Below, one piece after another: positions 37,260-48,135 of a stretch of 64,000 nucleotides of DNA. The notes below the pieces were generated by a model. The model had not been told where the DNA came from. It saw only the letters and a list, made by a program, of their open reading frames with translations, and did not search any database. This DNA is from an uncultured Sphingobacteriaceae bacterium (GTDB lineage: Bacteria; Bacteroidota; Bacteroidia; Sphingobacteriales; Sphingobacteriaceae), in the NCBI GenBank assembly GCA_946887045.1, contig CAMPKC010000015.1:15807-79806 (forward strand). The letters run 5' to 3'. The stretch's first letter is position 1. The number at the start of each line of letters is the position of its first letter. A program made the translations under genes and the position numbers.

Positions 37260-39206
37260 TCATTTAACTGGAGTTAATACCGACACAAAGCCTCCTCGTC
37301 GAAGCATTCTGACATTAACAGAGTCCGATTCGTCTACCTCAATAGAACTGCTATTAAATTCCTTGTCGTGTTTACCGTCGGCTATAAGGCTGCATTTATA
37401 CTTTACATCTTTTTTCAAAAAAGAAAATCTCAGTTTTTGCACCTTCTCTTTAATTTCCGCATTGAGGCCGCCGACATACCATGTATCACCCCGACGGCGG
37501 GCTATAACGACGTCCTTTCCGGGATATCCACCAAGCAGCCGGGTTTCATCCCATACATTTGGAACATCTTTAAGGAAAGTTCTAACATTCTCCGGCAATT
37601 GACGATACCCCTCCGGGCGGTCGGCCATATGCTGTAAGGCTGATTCAAAAACAACACTGAGGGCCAATTCATGGCCGTACGAGGTTATATGAGGAAACTG
37701 TGAGTTTGTGAAAGTGACCGGAGTATAATCCATTGCCCCAACCACATTTCGGGTAAAGGGAAGAATTGTATTATGCTCGGGCGCCGAAAAAGTAAATTCC
37801 GGGCCGTTATTATACCATTCTGCTCCTCTAACTCCTTCGTAAGTCATTAAATGCGGATAAGTTCTTCCCCAGCCACGAGGAACCAGGCTACCATGGAAAT
37901 AAACCATCATCTCAAATTTTGCGGCGTCTTCCAGAATATCCAAGTAGTACTTAATCATATCCTGTTTCTCGCTTTCAAAAAAGTCTATTTTAACCCCCAC
38001 AAAACCCATCTTTTTTAGTTTGGCAAACTCCGCAATGCGATTTTCGTGGGTAAGCATCCGGTCTTTTGGAGTAGACGACACCCATGTGTGGTTCCCTCCG
38101 GAGTTATACCATATCAGCGGTTTCACTCCCTTAGATAGAATGTATTTTGCTGCGTCTTCAACACTCCCTCCATTCGACATGGCATCCCATTCCCAGTCAA
38201 GCAAGGTGTAGGGCCAGTTCATCTCTGCAGCCAGATCCGCAAAATCTGTGACTACTTTGTAATCTTTTGTGCCATGATTGCTTGACCAGTAGTTCCAGGA
38301 TACCAGGCCGGGCTTTATCCAATCAGTATTTTTCACCACGGAGGGCGCAGAAACATCATCAACCAGTGTGGATGCTACAATATCTTGTAAACTACCCATA
38401 ATAATTACTCTCCATGGAGATTTCCACGGTAGTGTAATTGTTGGCCTTGAGGCTCCCTGGCCTCGGCCATCTGCCTGATTTGGAAAAGTAAGTTTGTATA
38501 TGTCAGTATTTGCTGTATTACTTAATTTGGTCCCGCAATAGCTACGATCCAGATTTGCCTCATGCAGTAAATACCAGCACGTGGTATCTTTGGCGCGAAA
38601 AAGTGCTGGGTAACACCACTCCTGCTTTTGAATCTTATCATCGCTCATCGCGGTGTAAAGCCCTTCGTTTGCCGGGTTCCATTTTTCCATCCAGCGCTCT
38701 GCCTCTTTCGGTATGGTGAAGGCTGTCAGTTCATCTTCCATCAGATACCTCCCTCCCTTACCGGGAAATTCGTAACGAAAGGCCAGGCCGTCGTTATAGG
38801 CGCGAATAATCAGATTCAATTTTGCTTTAGCAGCATTCTCAAAAAAGATCGTTATTTCGTTCGCAGAGTTAGTGCGTTCGAGGCTTTTTCCATGGAGGGC
38901 ACTGTATTTATCAGTTATAAGCTTTAGCTTACTTTGCTTCAGAAATTTTAACCCTTTTGAGAAGTCCTGATCGCTTCTTTTTAGTCCCAGGTTAATTTGT
39001 GGAACAGCCTCTGTTGTTTTCCCTCCATTATTATAGTCTGCTTTCAAATACCACTGTCGCTGTGTATCCTTTTCAATAGAATTCAGTGAGATAGTTATTT
39101 TTTTATTAGGCGATTGAATCTTAAGCTTCTGTGCATACGATAGCTGGCAAATACAAAGAAACAATGCTAAAAAACCGAGAATTACTTTTATATTATTCTG
39201 TCTCAT
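37260..39206 (-). CDS. GH97 retaining alpha-galactosidase-like enzyme (second)
   Basis: 648 aa, signal peptide ending QLSYAQ. GH97 layout with N-terminal supersandwich (KLKIQSPNKKITISL...), barrel with LLDWEWD and nucleophile candidate Asp408 in GVKIDFFESEKQD, acid/base candidate Glu457 in MTYEGVRGAEW, and a C-terminal sandwich. The MTYEGVRG motif is the conserved GH97 form, unlike the diverged GSEAVV in the enzyme at 28908, so the two GH97 proteins are not recent duplicates and may differ in linkage or substrate. It lies 51 bp after GH27 and 25 bp before GH31. Confidence 0.9.
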   Translation of the reverse strand: MRQNNIKVILGFLALFLCICQLSYAQKLKIQSPNKKITISLNSIEKDTQRQWYLKADYNNGGKTTEAVPQINLGLKRSDQDFSKGLKFLKQSKLKLITDKYSALHGKSLERTNSANEITIFFENAAKAKLNLIIRAYNDGLAFRYEFPGKGGRYLMEDELTAFTIPKEAERWMEKWNPANEGLYTAMSDDKIQKQEWCYPALFRAKDTTCWYLLHEANLDRSYCGTKLSNTANTDIYKLTFPNQADGRGQGASRPTITLPWKSPWRVIIMGSLQDIVASTLVDDVSAPSVVKNTDWIKPGLVSWNYWSSNHGTKDYKVVTDFADLAAEMNWPYTLLDWEWDAMSNGGSVEDAAKYILSKGVKPLIWYNSGGNHTWVSSTPKDRMLTHENRIAEFAKLKKMGFVGVKIDFFESEKQDMIKYYLDILEDAAKFEMMVYFHGSLVPRGWGRTYPHLMTYEGVRGAEWYNNGPEFTFSAPEHNTILPFTRNVVGAMDYTPVTFTNSQFPHITSYGHELALSVVFESALQHMADRPEGYRQLPENVRTFLKDVPNVWDETRLLGGYPGKDVVIARRRGDTWYVGGLNAEIKEKVQKLRFSFLKKDVKYKCSLIADGKHDKEFNSSSIEVDESDSVNVRMLRRGGFVSVLTPVK

Positions 39207-39257
39207 TGAACTCTTTTCAATTTAAATTACTTCGCGTACTGAATATCAATAAAAAAA

Positions 39258-41300
39258 CTATTTTACCGATGTTAATTTATATAATACCACACCATGCACA
39301 GGAACCTTGACAGATAGCGGAACGCTATTAGTATTGATAGTAGCTACATCCTTTTGTCTCCAGAGGTCGCGCACTTTCTGTTTACCGGTAATGCCTAGTT
39401 TCTTAAAGTCGGCATAATTCAGTTCGACAATATCGAGTCCGAAATTGCAAAAACCTACCGCACGGTTTCCGTCTTCGAGTTCTTTGACATAAATGCGCAG
39501 GTCGCCGATTGTCTGAACACAGGTTGCCTGTTTACCAAGAGGATCTTGATTAATCTCGATCACCTCATCATTTGTCAAAAGATTCAGGGTAAAAGCATCA
39601 AGTTTTTCCATATCACAACCAATCAATAAGGGTGCTGAAAACAAGCTCCAGAGGCTGAAGTGAAGGTATTGTTCGTCGGGCTTAAGCTTGCTTGGGTGCG
39701 GATTTCCCCAGCCTACAGTACCTACAACCAGCATATCGGGATCATTCCAATTTCCTGGTTTAGCCCAGGCTGCGGACTGATCCTGAGCCAATGCGATGTT
39801 TTTTACGCTGGTCCATGTATCGGTAATATCATTGGTCGTGCGCCAACTCGATCCGCCTACCGATCCGCCCCATTTCCACACGTCAGACATTCCATACTGA
39901 CATAAACTGTACACAATATCGCGTGGCTGCTCACGCAGATAATCTCCCATTACTTTAAAGGGCTTGACGGCTGTGGCAAGCTCATTCCCTCCCTGGTATG
40001 ATAAAGAACTTACTTTGTAGGGATCATTATCAGGCATTCCGTTTATAACATTTCCATAACTGCACCAATCATACTTCAGATAGTCAAATCCCCATTTCGC
40101 ATAGCTCTCTGCGTCTTGCTTTTCGTACCCGTAGCTACCGGCACAGCCGCCGCATGTCCAGGGGCCCGGACTGGAATAAATGCCGATCTTTAAGCCAAGA
40201 TCGTGAACATAATCCGCCAGGCCCTTCATATCTCCGAACCTTTTATTAGGTACAATGTTTCCGGCTTCATCGCGCAGCTTCCCCTGCAAAGAAGGATCTT
40301 TTGAATCTCGGCTGTTTTGCCAGAAATCATCAATATTAATATAGCTCCATCCATGATTTATTAATCCGCTCTTTACCATTGCGTCTGCTGCCCGCTTCAC
40401 CTTTTCAGCCGAAACTTCGCCTGCAAAGCAATTCCAGCTATTCCAGCCCATCGGCGGGGTTAAAGCGATTTGATCGCCGCATACAATGCGCAGCTTCTTT
40501 TCTGAAAGCCCTTTCGCATTCCTGGCCTTAAGTGCTACAATAAAGGTCCCTGCTTTCGAAAGCTTACCTGTAATAAGGCCGGTTTTCGAATCAAGAATAA
40601 GCCCCTTCGGTAAAGCGGATGCAGTAAAAGTCATTGGCCGATCCCCGGTGGCTGGTATCCTGAACTGAAAGGGCGAGCCCGGGCGTACGCCGAATACACT
40701 CGCACTATTTATTTTAGGTTTAGCAGATGCTTTAGGGGTCAGAATATAAGGTTCGCTGGGAACAGGGTTGAAAGTGGCGAAGCCTGATACGCCTATCGCC
40801 TCGAATTTCGCGTCGGCCCAGTTAGCATGATCATAATAATTGCCGTTTCCACCATCGGAAACAACAAGCTCAAGCTTTTTAACACCCGAAACTTTCACAG
40901 TACACGGTTTGGCAACCTCACCCAATCGCATTACTCCGCTTGACCATAGCTTTTTGCCGTCTCCGTTCACAATAAATTCTACGGCAGGCTGGTGATCCTT
41001 CATCTCGTCGTCAATCCCGACGAAAGCGGTAAATAAACTCGCTTTCCCGTCGAGCAGAACAATAAGAGAACTTTCTGCGTGAGTTCCGAATCCGCGCTCG
41101 AAAGTTTTCCCGGCAATTCTCATCGTATTGCCGTCAATTGAAGTATTTTTTTTTGGTGTTCCGTAGCCCTGAGTCGCAGTGCTAAGGTCGAGCTCGTCCA
41201 GCCATACGATCTTAGATGTTTGGGCGGATGTAGGGTTAAATGCTGTCAGCATTACGACAAGCGTGAGAGCAAGGCAAAACGACAATTTGAGTGTACTCAT
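39258..41300 (-). CDS. GH27 alpha-galactosidase (or related) with N-terminal NPCBM
   Basis: 680 aa. Signal peptide (to about PTSAQ); NPCBM domain about 28-172 (TMRIAGKTFERGFGTHAES, GGNGNYYDHANWADAKFEA); an Ig-like putative binding domain about 200-275 (PLTFTASALPKGLILD-type repeat); GH27 barrel from TPPMGWNSWNCFAGEVS. Nucleophile Asp411 in YLKYDWCSYG and acid/base Asp491 in RTTNDITDTW. C-terminal beta domain to the end. GH27 members remove alpha-galactose, or beta-L-arabinopyranose in some cases; both occur in plant cell walls. First gene of a five-gene unit (GH27-GH97-GH31-GH43-GH31), preceded by 271 bp that include a possible GH43 remnant. Confidence 0.92.
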   Translation of the reverse strand: MSTLKLSFCLALTLVVMLTAFNPTSAQTSKIVWLDELDLSTATQGYGTPKKNTSIDGNTMRIAGKTFERGFGTHAESSLIVLLDGKASLFTAFVGIDDEMKDHQPAVEFIVNGDGKKLWSSGVMRLGEVAKPCTVKVSGVKKLELVVSDGGNGNYYDHANWADAKFEAIGVSGFATFNPVPSEPYILTPKASAKPKINSASVFGVRPGSPFQFRIPATGDRPMTFTASALPKGLILDSKTGLITGKLSKAGTFIVALKARNAKGLSEKKLRIVCGDQIALTPPMGWNSWNCFAGEVSAEKVKRAADAMVKSGLINHGWSYINIDDFWQNSRDSKDPSLQGKLRDEAGNIVPNKRFGDMKGLADYVHDLGLKIGIYSSPGPWTCGGCAGSYGYEKQDAESYAKWGFDYLKYDWCSYGNVINGMPDNDPYKVSSLSYQGGNELATAVKPFKVMGDYLREQPRDIVYSLCQYGMSDVWKWGGSVGGSSWRTTNDITDTWTSVKNIALAQDQSAAWAKPGNWNDPDMLVVGTVGWGNPHPSKLKPDEQYLHFSLWSLFSAPLLIGCDMEKLDAFTLNLLTNDEVIEINQDPLGKQATCVQTIGDLRIYVKELEDGNRAVGFCNFGLDIVELNYADFKKLGITGKQKVRDLWRQKDVATINTNSVPLSVKVPVHGVVLYKLTSVK

Positions 41301-41454
41301 TTTATATTGTAAGTTGATGAAGCATTAGTTTTTCATATTCTTCTTTTGAACTGACTTTAACGAATTACACCTATTGAAAGTCCAGGTGCAACAAAATATT
41401 GAGACCAGATTAAAGTTAATGTATATGCAACTGCTTTCATGTATTGTGTTCAGG

Positions 41455-41530
41455 TTAACGAGTTTGGTTTTTAACACTTAACCCTTCCGCTGTTAGTGTA
41501 ATCGGCTTGATAGTAGCACTTCCCGATATC
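41455..41530 (-). pseudogene. Possible GH43 C-terminal remnant
   Basis: On the minus strand this reads GSATIKPITLTAEGLSVKNQ, TR and a TAA stop at 41455-41457. The start of this resembles the C-terminal segment of GH43 proteins here (DGTIKPIIQTTAGVSRVK at 33642; [16 protein letters not shown] at 27459). No longer homologous frame is seen upstream. The similarity is short, so this is tentative; it may be the tail of a deleted GH43 gene next to the GH43 at 41572. Confidence 0.35.
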
Positions 41531-41571
41531 AGGAACATCAAAAAAAAACGAAAACCATATCCAGAGACCAT

Positions 41572-42939
41572 CTATTTAAATTGCCAGGAATTAAAATTGA
41601 ACAAATTGGCATCCTTACCTTTGAAAACAAAGTAAAGATCGTGAATACCCTTCGTTTTGTTAATGTTTGTCGTAAGCGTTTTCCATTTCTGTAATCCACC
41701 GGTATTATTTACGGCACACGTACCCAGTAGCTTTCCCTCGGGGCTATCCGCATGAATTTCAATTGTTCCGCCCGAAACCGACGCTACATTAGCCTTAAAC
41801 TTCTTTGTACTTTTTGTAAACTTCACGCCTCGTACTTTTATATGGTCGTTATTGTCTATCGCTGTAACATACATACCCCCACCTCCTACACTGTCCTTCT
41901 CGGTTTTCAGGCCAAAGCCCCAGGCCATAGTTTCGGCCTGATTAACAACATAGGGATTAATATCTCCGGGCTCGTTAAGGCCCTCCTCGTTCCACCATGG
42001 CAGTTCCTGAATTGTACCGTCGGGGTTAAATTTCATTTCCGCTACACAGACAGACCGTCTTTCATGATGAGCCTCTGTGATCATAAAGTTTAAGCGAAAA
42101 TTGAATCCGAAAACATATGTCTTCCCTTTATAATCAATAATGCCGGGATGGTTGCCTGAGGATTTTTTATTAGGTTTCATGATGTAACCTTTATATTCCC
42201 AGGGGCCTACGGGGCTTTTAGCCATAGCATATCCTATGCCCTCGGGGCAGCAGGTGGAAGCATAAGCCATATAATAATTATCATTCCGCTTGTATCCCCA
42301 GGGACCTTCCTGGTAGTGAAATGCGTCCGGAGTGTTCTGGTTTTTCTCCTTTCCTACTCCCGGCACTTTCATTACCTCGCCAGAATAGGATATCATGTCT
42401 TTATTTAGTTTTACGTACCAAAGGTTTGGATTACCCCAGTACAGGTATACGTCACCCTTATCATCTTTTATCACGGTAGGGTCAATATCATTCCAGATAT
42501 GATCGGTATCAATAAGCCTTTTACCCAGTGGATCCTTAAATGGTCCATAGGGGCTGTCGGCAATCAGCACACCGATACCACTTCCCTGTACCGGGCAGTA
42601 GAGATAAAATTTCCCGTCCTGCTCAACGCACTGGGGTGCCCATGCGCCGTTATCCTGCCTTCCCCATTTAAAATCCTTCAATGAAGCCACAACGCCATGG
42701 TCAGTCCAGTTTACCATATCTACAGAAGTGTACAGTAGCCAGTCTTTCATGAGGAACTTCCCCATTCCGGGGCCTGCCTTGTCTTCATCACGAGTGGTAT
42801 AAAGAAATACGGTATCCTTATAGACCATCGGAGCCGGATCTGCCGTAAATTTGGTTTGAATGATAGGATTCTGTGCCTGTACTACTGAAGTGATAAATAT
42901 AAAAGCCAAAAGAATACTTTTGGCGAATGTATGATTCAT
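41572..42939 (-). CDS. GH43 glycosidase with C-terminal CBM6-like domain
   Basis: 455 aa, signal peptide ending VVQAQ. Propeller with base Asp34 (TADPAPMVY), modulator Asp153 (NDIDPTVIKDD) and acid Glu211 (YQEGPWGYKRND), then CBM6-like sandwich about 330-455 (GGGMYVTAIDNNDHIKVRG, KGIHDLYFVFKG). Paralogue of 27459-28835 with the same domain order. Likely arabinofuranosidase or beta-xylosidase. It follows the CE6-like esterase by 18 bp, so removal of acetyl groups and side chains is coupled. Confidence 0.9.
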   Translation of the reverse strand: MNHTFAKSILLAFIFITSVVQAQNPIIQTKFTADPAPMVYKDTVFLYTTRDEDKAGPGMGKFLMKDWLLYTSVDMVNWTDHGVVASLKDFKWGRQDNGAWAPQCVEQDGKFYLYCPVQGSGIGVLIADSPYGPFKDPLGKRLIDTDHIWNDIDPTVIKDDKGDVYLYWGNPNLWYVKLNKDMISYSGEVMKVPGVGKEKNQNTPDAFHYQEGPWGYKRNDNYYMAYASTCCPEGIGYAMAKSPVGPWEYKGYIMKPNKKSSGNHPGIIDYKGKTYVFGFNFRLNFMITEAHHERRSVCVAEMKFNPDGTIQELPWWNEEGLNEPGDINPYVVNQAETMAWGFGLKTEKDSVGGGGMYVTAIDNNDHIKVRGVKFTKSTKKFKANVASVSGGTIEIHADSPEGKLLGTCAVNNTGGLQKWKTLTTNINKTKGIHDLYFVFKGKDANLFNFNSWQFK

Positions 42940-42957
42940 AGCTTTTCTTAATGCGTA

Positions 42958-44141
<1,184 letters not shown>

Positions 44142-44840
44142 CTAATGAAATGATTGCGCAAAATGCAATAGGCGAGTTAAATCATTCTCCTTATTAAAAT
44201 TGATTTTAGCACTGTCGATAAAAGTTTTTATCTCTTTTTTATTATCTGCATAGCCTAATAAAAAAGCCTTTTCACTAGCTTCAATAAGTTTATTTGCAGA
44301 GGTAAGAAGGTAATAAGTGGTCGTCAAGGCATATAACAGATTTTCGTCTACTGCCAATCTCTCACCGATTTGCTCAGAACCGGAGACCGTAACGAGAGGT
44401 CTGCTTACCGAAACTTTTGAATACCCCCCATAAGCCGCTTTAACTTCCCGACCTGCCAATTTCAATCTAGAGGTTTTAACTAGAGCCACAGCTGGGTACC
44501 TACCTATTTGCTTAACAAAACCGCCGGCCGGCGAAACAAAAAAGGTATCCTTCTCTATTGTAACCAACTTAATTGTTTCAAGCTGGTTTAAGGCCAATAT
44601 GTTATTGCCATTTTTGAAAAGAATCTCACCATTTACCCTGCTATAATTAAGTTTTGCCGGTGTGATGCCTTGGTTAATAAATACAACGCGACCGTCTCTA
44701 AAATGTGGATAAGCGTATTGAATAGAGGCGACCGAATCCGCATCTTTGATGGTGTTCAGTTTTATAATTGTGGTCTGGGCAGATGTTGCTCCAGCGCTTG
44801 CGAGAACTAAGGACAAAATACATAGAATAGCTGTTTTCAT
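44142..44840 (-). CDS. Unrecognised secreted protein inside the PUL
   Basis: 232 aa; I do not recognise the family. Signal peptide MKTAILCILSLVLASAGATS followed by AQ. The mature part begins TTIIKLNTIKDADSVASI, is beta-rich and basic up to about residue 150 (LKLAGREVKAAYGGYSKVSV), and ends in helices (AVDENLLYALTTTYYLL, SANKLIEASEKAFLLGY, KEIKTFIDSAKINF). No lipobox, catalytic motif or transmembrane segment after the signal. It has its own spacing (239 bp upstream, 338 bp downstream), so it is probably a single-gene unit. Codon use looks like its neighbours. Could be a periplasmic accessory protein or unrelated cargo. Confidence 0.7.
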   Translation of the reverse strand: MKTAILCILSLVLASAGATSAQTTIIKLNTIKDADSVASIQYAYPHFRDGRVVFINQGITPAKLNYSRVNGEILFKNGNNILALNQLETIKLVTIEKDTFFVSPAGGFVKQIGRYPAVALVKTSRLKLAGREVKAAYGGYSKVSVSRPLVTVSGSEQIGERLAVDENLLYALTTTYYLLTSANKLIEASEKAFLLGYADNKKEIKTFIDSAKINFNKENDLTRLLHFAQSFH

Positions 44841-45079
44841 AAATTATAAATTGTATACGTTTCGTTTTTCAGATGCCTCAAACTTAAGAATTACACTGGC
44901 AATTCTTCGAACCTGATTCGGGCCAAGAAGGGAGCAGATTCGGACATTTACCGTTCGCAACATAGGATCCTCAAAACCTACCTCGAACACCGTCGAATTC
45001 ATGCTTGAACCAAATAGATAGTTTAACACTGCTACCTAAGTAACTAACAATTAACACACTTGCCAAGTTCTCCGCCAAT

Positions 45080-46429
45080 CTACTTAAACCTGAGCCAGTC
45101 TACCTCGGCATCGCCCCCGCCCTTCTGAGTAATAAACAAATGCTGAGTTCCTGAAGGGACCCGGGAAAGTTTGGCTGTAATCGGCCTCCATGTGTTTAAT
45201 ACCGGTACATTAACCTCCGCCAGAATTGGTCCGGATGGAGAATTTGAACGAATTTGTAAAGTACCTCCGGCATCCGAAGCGGCCATTACTTCCACTGACT
45301 TCAACTTTTTGCTTCCAAAATCAACATTATTGTATTGCAACCAGGCATCCGGAGAACTAAACTTAGCCTTCCACCCTTTGAAGCGATCTGCTGTGTCGAT
45401 AAAACCTACAGATACTCCCTCCTTACTTATCCCGCTGTAGCGGTCTATCTGTACTTTTGCGTTTGCATTTGTAAGCCCTACTCCCCTCAGTGTGGGAATC
45501 ACCTTTCTGATAGTCCCATCTTTATTGAAAGATAAACTGTCCATTCGTATGGAGCGGTTTTTATCAAAGTTCGGAGAAAGATCATTATGGTGATAAAACA
45601 GATACCACTGCTTTTTAAAATTGATGATGGAATGGTGATTTGTCCAGCAACCGGTTGGGGATTCGTCCATAATTACACCGGCAAACTTAAAAGGTCCCAG
45701 TGGATTATTTCCGATAGCATATTCCAGCCTCTCAATTTTATTCTCTACATGAGGATAGGTCATGTAATAAATCCCGTTACGCTCAAACACGTATGGACCT
45801 TCTTTCAGTCCTTTGCTCGGCAGTTCTCCAAGTGTAACGGGTTCAGAGGCCAACTCAAGCATATCTTCTTTCAACTTAGCTCCATAAATATTTCCCTGCG
45901 ACCAATATAAATATGCCTGTCCGTCTTTGTCGATAAACACGTTTGGATCGATGCCTTTCACATTTTTTATAGGTTCGGGCTGAGGCACGAAGGGCCCTGT
46001 CGGCTTGTCGGCTACCGCTACACCGATGGTAAAGCCCCTTACTTTAGTCGTATCTTTCGACGTACTTGGAAAATAAAAATAATACTTGCCGTTCCTGTAA
46101 ATACAGTCCGGTGCCCACATGCTATAGCTATCCGGTTTCACCCAGGGAACTTCGTTTTGGGTAACAATCATTCCATGGTCGGTCCAATCGGTTAAGTTAG
46201 CGGAAGAAAATACATGATAATCTTCCATTACAAACCAGTTCGCGCGTCCTTTCCCGGGTGCGGGCGGAATATCATGAGAAGGATATACATACACCCTGTC
46301 GCCAAAAACCCTGGCCGAAGGATCTGCAGTATACTGGTTCGTGATCAGTGGATTTTGGGCGAAAAGCTCACCGGCAACACAAACCGTTATCAAAGAAAGG
46401 GTATAGAAAAACTTTGCCTTTATTATCAT
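45080..46429 (-). CDS. GH43 glycosidase with C-terminal CBM6-like domain (arabinoxylan type)
   Basis: About 449 aa from ATG at 46429 (MIIKAKFFYTLSLITVCVAG, signal peptide); 15 further upstream codons are open but overlap the spacer. Catalytic residues, counted from the first in-frame ATG at 46474: Asp51 (TADPSARVFGDRVYVY), Asp176 (KGIDPNVFIDKDG), Glu225 (LKEGPYVFERNG). The YPSHDIPPAPG loop and MWAPDCIYRNGKYYFYFP set it apart from the three other short-form GH43 proteins here. C-terminal CBM6-like domain about 335-464 ending in DAEVDWLRFK. Probably an alpha-L-arabinofuranosidase or xylosidase. 51 bp after the GH43_12-type gene. Confidence 0.88.
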   Translation of the reverse strand: MIIKAKFFYTLSLITVCVAGELFAQNPLITNQYTADPSARVFGDRVYVYPSHDIPPAPGKGRANWFVMEDYHVFSSANLTDWTDHGMIVTQNEVPWVKPDSYSMWAPDCIYRNGKYYFYFPSTSKDTTKVRGFTIGVAVADKPTGPFVPQPEPIKNVKGIDPNVFIDKDGQAYLYWSQGNIYGAKLKEDMLELASEPVTLGELPSKGLKEGPYVFERNGIYYMTYPHVENKIERLEYAIGNNPLGPFKFAGVIMDESPTGCWTNHHSIINFKKQWYLFYHHNDLSPNFDKNRSIRMDSLSFNKDGTIRKVIPTLRGVGLTNANAKVQIDRYSGISKEGVSVGFIDTADRFKGWKAKFSSPDAWLQYNNVDFGSKKLKSVEVMAASDAGGTLQIRSNSPSGPILAEVNVPVLNTWRPITAKLSRVPSGTQHLFITQKGGGDAEVDWLRFK

Positions 46430-46480
46430 ATATGTATGATTGAAAAATATTTTAAATATTACTGGTCTTAACAACCGTAT

Positions 46481-48058
46481 TTACTTCACTCTAAACCAAT
46501 CGAAATCAACGTAGCCACCGATATTTTGGGTGGCATAATTAAACAGGCCAAAACGGTATCCCATAAAGTGTGGCAGGGTGTACGCCATTTTCAAAGGTTC
46601 GCCAATTGAAGTCCAGGTGTTCCCGTCCAGGCTGTACGAGAACTTCGCTATATCTTTCCGATCTCTGAAATCACACTCCGCCTTCAGGTATACTTTCTGC
46701 TGCTTTAGTGGAATACTTGCTATCTCAACAGGTTTTTCGCTTTGAGCACTGATCATTACTATGGATTTGGCCCCCGCTTCAGATTTGACACCCACAATAC
46801 CATATCGCTTCTGTAGAAGTGCCAGCCCTGCGATATCGCCATCTTTCATTTTGGAAACATCCAGTACGGTAGCTCCTGTGCTTTCCGGGCCGAACGTTCT
46901 TTGGGTTAAGGTATTTCTTGCTGATAAAAAGGACGAATCTGTTCGTCCCGCTTTAAGGCGGAGGTAACCGGGGCGTTCATTCACAGACCAAAGCCCATTC
47001 GCAGGATTATGATTCCATTGCCACACGAGCGGCAAAGCTGGCTCTCCCTTTTTACGGGTAAACTCATCGGAGGCCACAATACCTGGAATTAAACCTTTTG
47101 ATGCCGGTAAATCCAGCGTCTGAGGCACCTTTCCTTCCTGTCCGAGAACAGGCCAGCCCGCTACCCATTTCACAGGAACCAGGTATGGAATCCGTCCAAC
47201 CGATCCATAATCTCTGAACAGATATGAATACCAGGTACCGTCAGGCATATCGATAAGTCCGCCTTGAGCAACTCCCATGTCCTGTAAGGCCACCCTGCCT
47301 TCATAGGGGCCTGTAATCTTGTCCGCTCTATGGACAACAACAGTTCTCATACCACCTCTGGGCCAGGTGATGTTAAAGAGGTAATATTTTCCTTTTACCT
47401 TAAACAATTGCGATCCCTCGGCAGGAAGCCCAACGTTATTTCCTGACGGGGCACTTGCATTTTCGATAAGTACTTGTTCCTGGGTTCCCGGTTTGACACC
47501 CGAGGCGTCCGGATTAAGTTCAATTAATTTAAGCTTTCCGGCTCCATAAATCATGTACACCCTGTCATCATCATCAAAGAACAAGGAATGGTCGTGATAA
47601 CTAGGTCTGAAGGAGGATAATTTCCAGGGTCCCTTCTCTATGTTTTTTGTTGAATACACATAGGTTTTTCCGGTTGTTCCGGAGAAGGTGCTTACGTAAT
47701 AGGTTCCCTTGTTATAACGGATAGTGCTGGCCCATGAGCCGCGTCCGTAGGTACTCTTTCCATTGTCAAGATTAAGTTCGTCTATATTAGCCAGGGTGTC
47801 ATAGCAGTAACCTATCAATTTCCAGTTTATCAGGTCTGTCGACTTCATGATGGGCACCCCCGGATTCATGTGCATAGTGGTGCTGCTCATGTAATACGTA
47901 TTCCCAACGCGTATCATGGACGCATCCGGTACATCAGCAAAAATGACGGGGTTTTCGGCCCTGTTAACTTGGGCTACCGATACGGTTGAAAGGCCTGCTA
48001 ATACCAGAAGGCTAAGAATAAATTGCCACTTACCAAACTTATTTTTTTGTTCCATCAT
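46481..48058 (-). CDS. GH43_12-type beta-xylosidase/alpha-L-arabinofuranosidase with C2 domain
   Basis: 525 aa, signal peptide ending VSVAQ. N-terminal propeller with Asp45 (DVPDASMIRVGNTYYM), Asp156 (SYHDHSLFFDDDD) and Glu214 (PAEGSQLFKVKGKYYL), followed from about 330 by a concanavalin-like C2 sandwich (EFTRKKGEPALPLVWQWNHNP, RFGLFNYATQNIGGYVDFDWF). This two-domain form is typical of GH43 beta-xylosidases and of the GH43_12 arabinofuranosidases in Bacteroides PULs. It lies 77 bp after the GH146-like gene in the unit CE1-GH146-GH43-GH43, so an arabinose-releasing role is attractive but unproven. Confidence 0.9.
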   Translation of the reverse strand: MMEQKNKFGKWQFILSLLVLAGLSTVSVAQVNRAENPVIFADVPDASMIRVGNTYYMSSTTMHMNPGVPIMKSTDLINWKLIGYCYDTLANIDELNLDNGKSTYGRGSWASTIRYNKGTYYVSTFSGTTGKTYVYSTKNIEKGPWKLSSFRPSYHDHSLFFDDDDRVYMIYGAGKLKLIELNPDASGVKPGTQEQVLIENASAPSGNNVGLPAEGSQLFKVKGKYYLFNITWPRGGMRTVVVHRADKITGPYEGRVALQDMGVAQGGLIDMPDGTWYSYLFRDYGSVGRIPYLVPVKWVAGWPVLGQEGKVPQTLDLPASKGLIPGIVASDEFTRKKGEPALPLVWQWNHNPANGLWSVNERPGYLRLKAGRTDSSFLSARNTLTQRTFGPESTGATVLDVSKMKDGDIAGLALLQKRYGIVGVKSEAGAKSIVMISAQSEKPVEIASIPLKQQKVYLKAECDFRDRKDIAKFSYSLDGNTWTSIGEPLKMAYTLPHFMGYRFGLFNYATQNIGGYVDFDWFRVK

Positions 48059-48135
48059 CTATTATTTTTATCAGAACCATTAATCCAATAGTTTGGCGGC
48101 TCCGTTCATTCTTTAATCCTGCATTATTACAGGTG

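Noticed and set aside
28908..39206. The two GH97 genes as a recent duplication
   Set aside because: Equal length (648 aa) is coincidental: sequences around the catalytic acid/base and most of the N-terminal domain differ strongly.
44844..45029. 61-codon minus-strand frame ending 3 bp before the unknown secreted protein
   Set aside because: Begins with GTG, no signal or family pattern; probably leader DNA, though a small leader peptide cannot be excluded.
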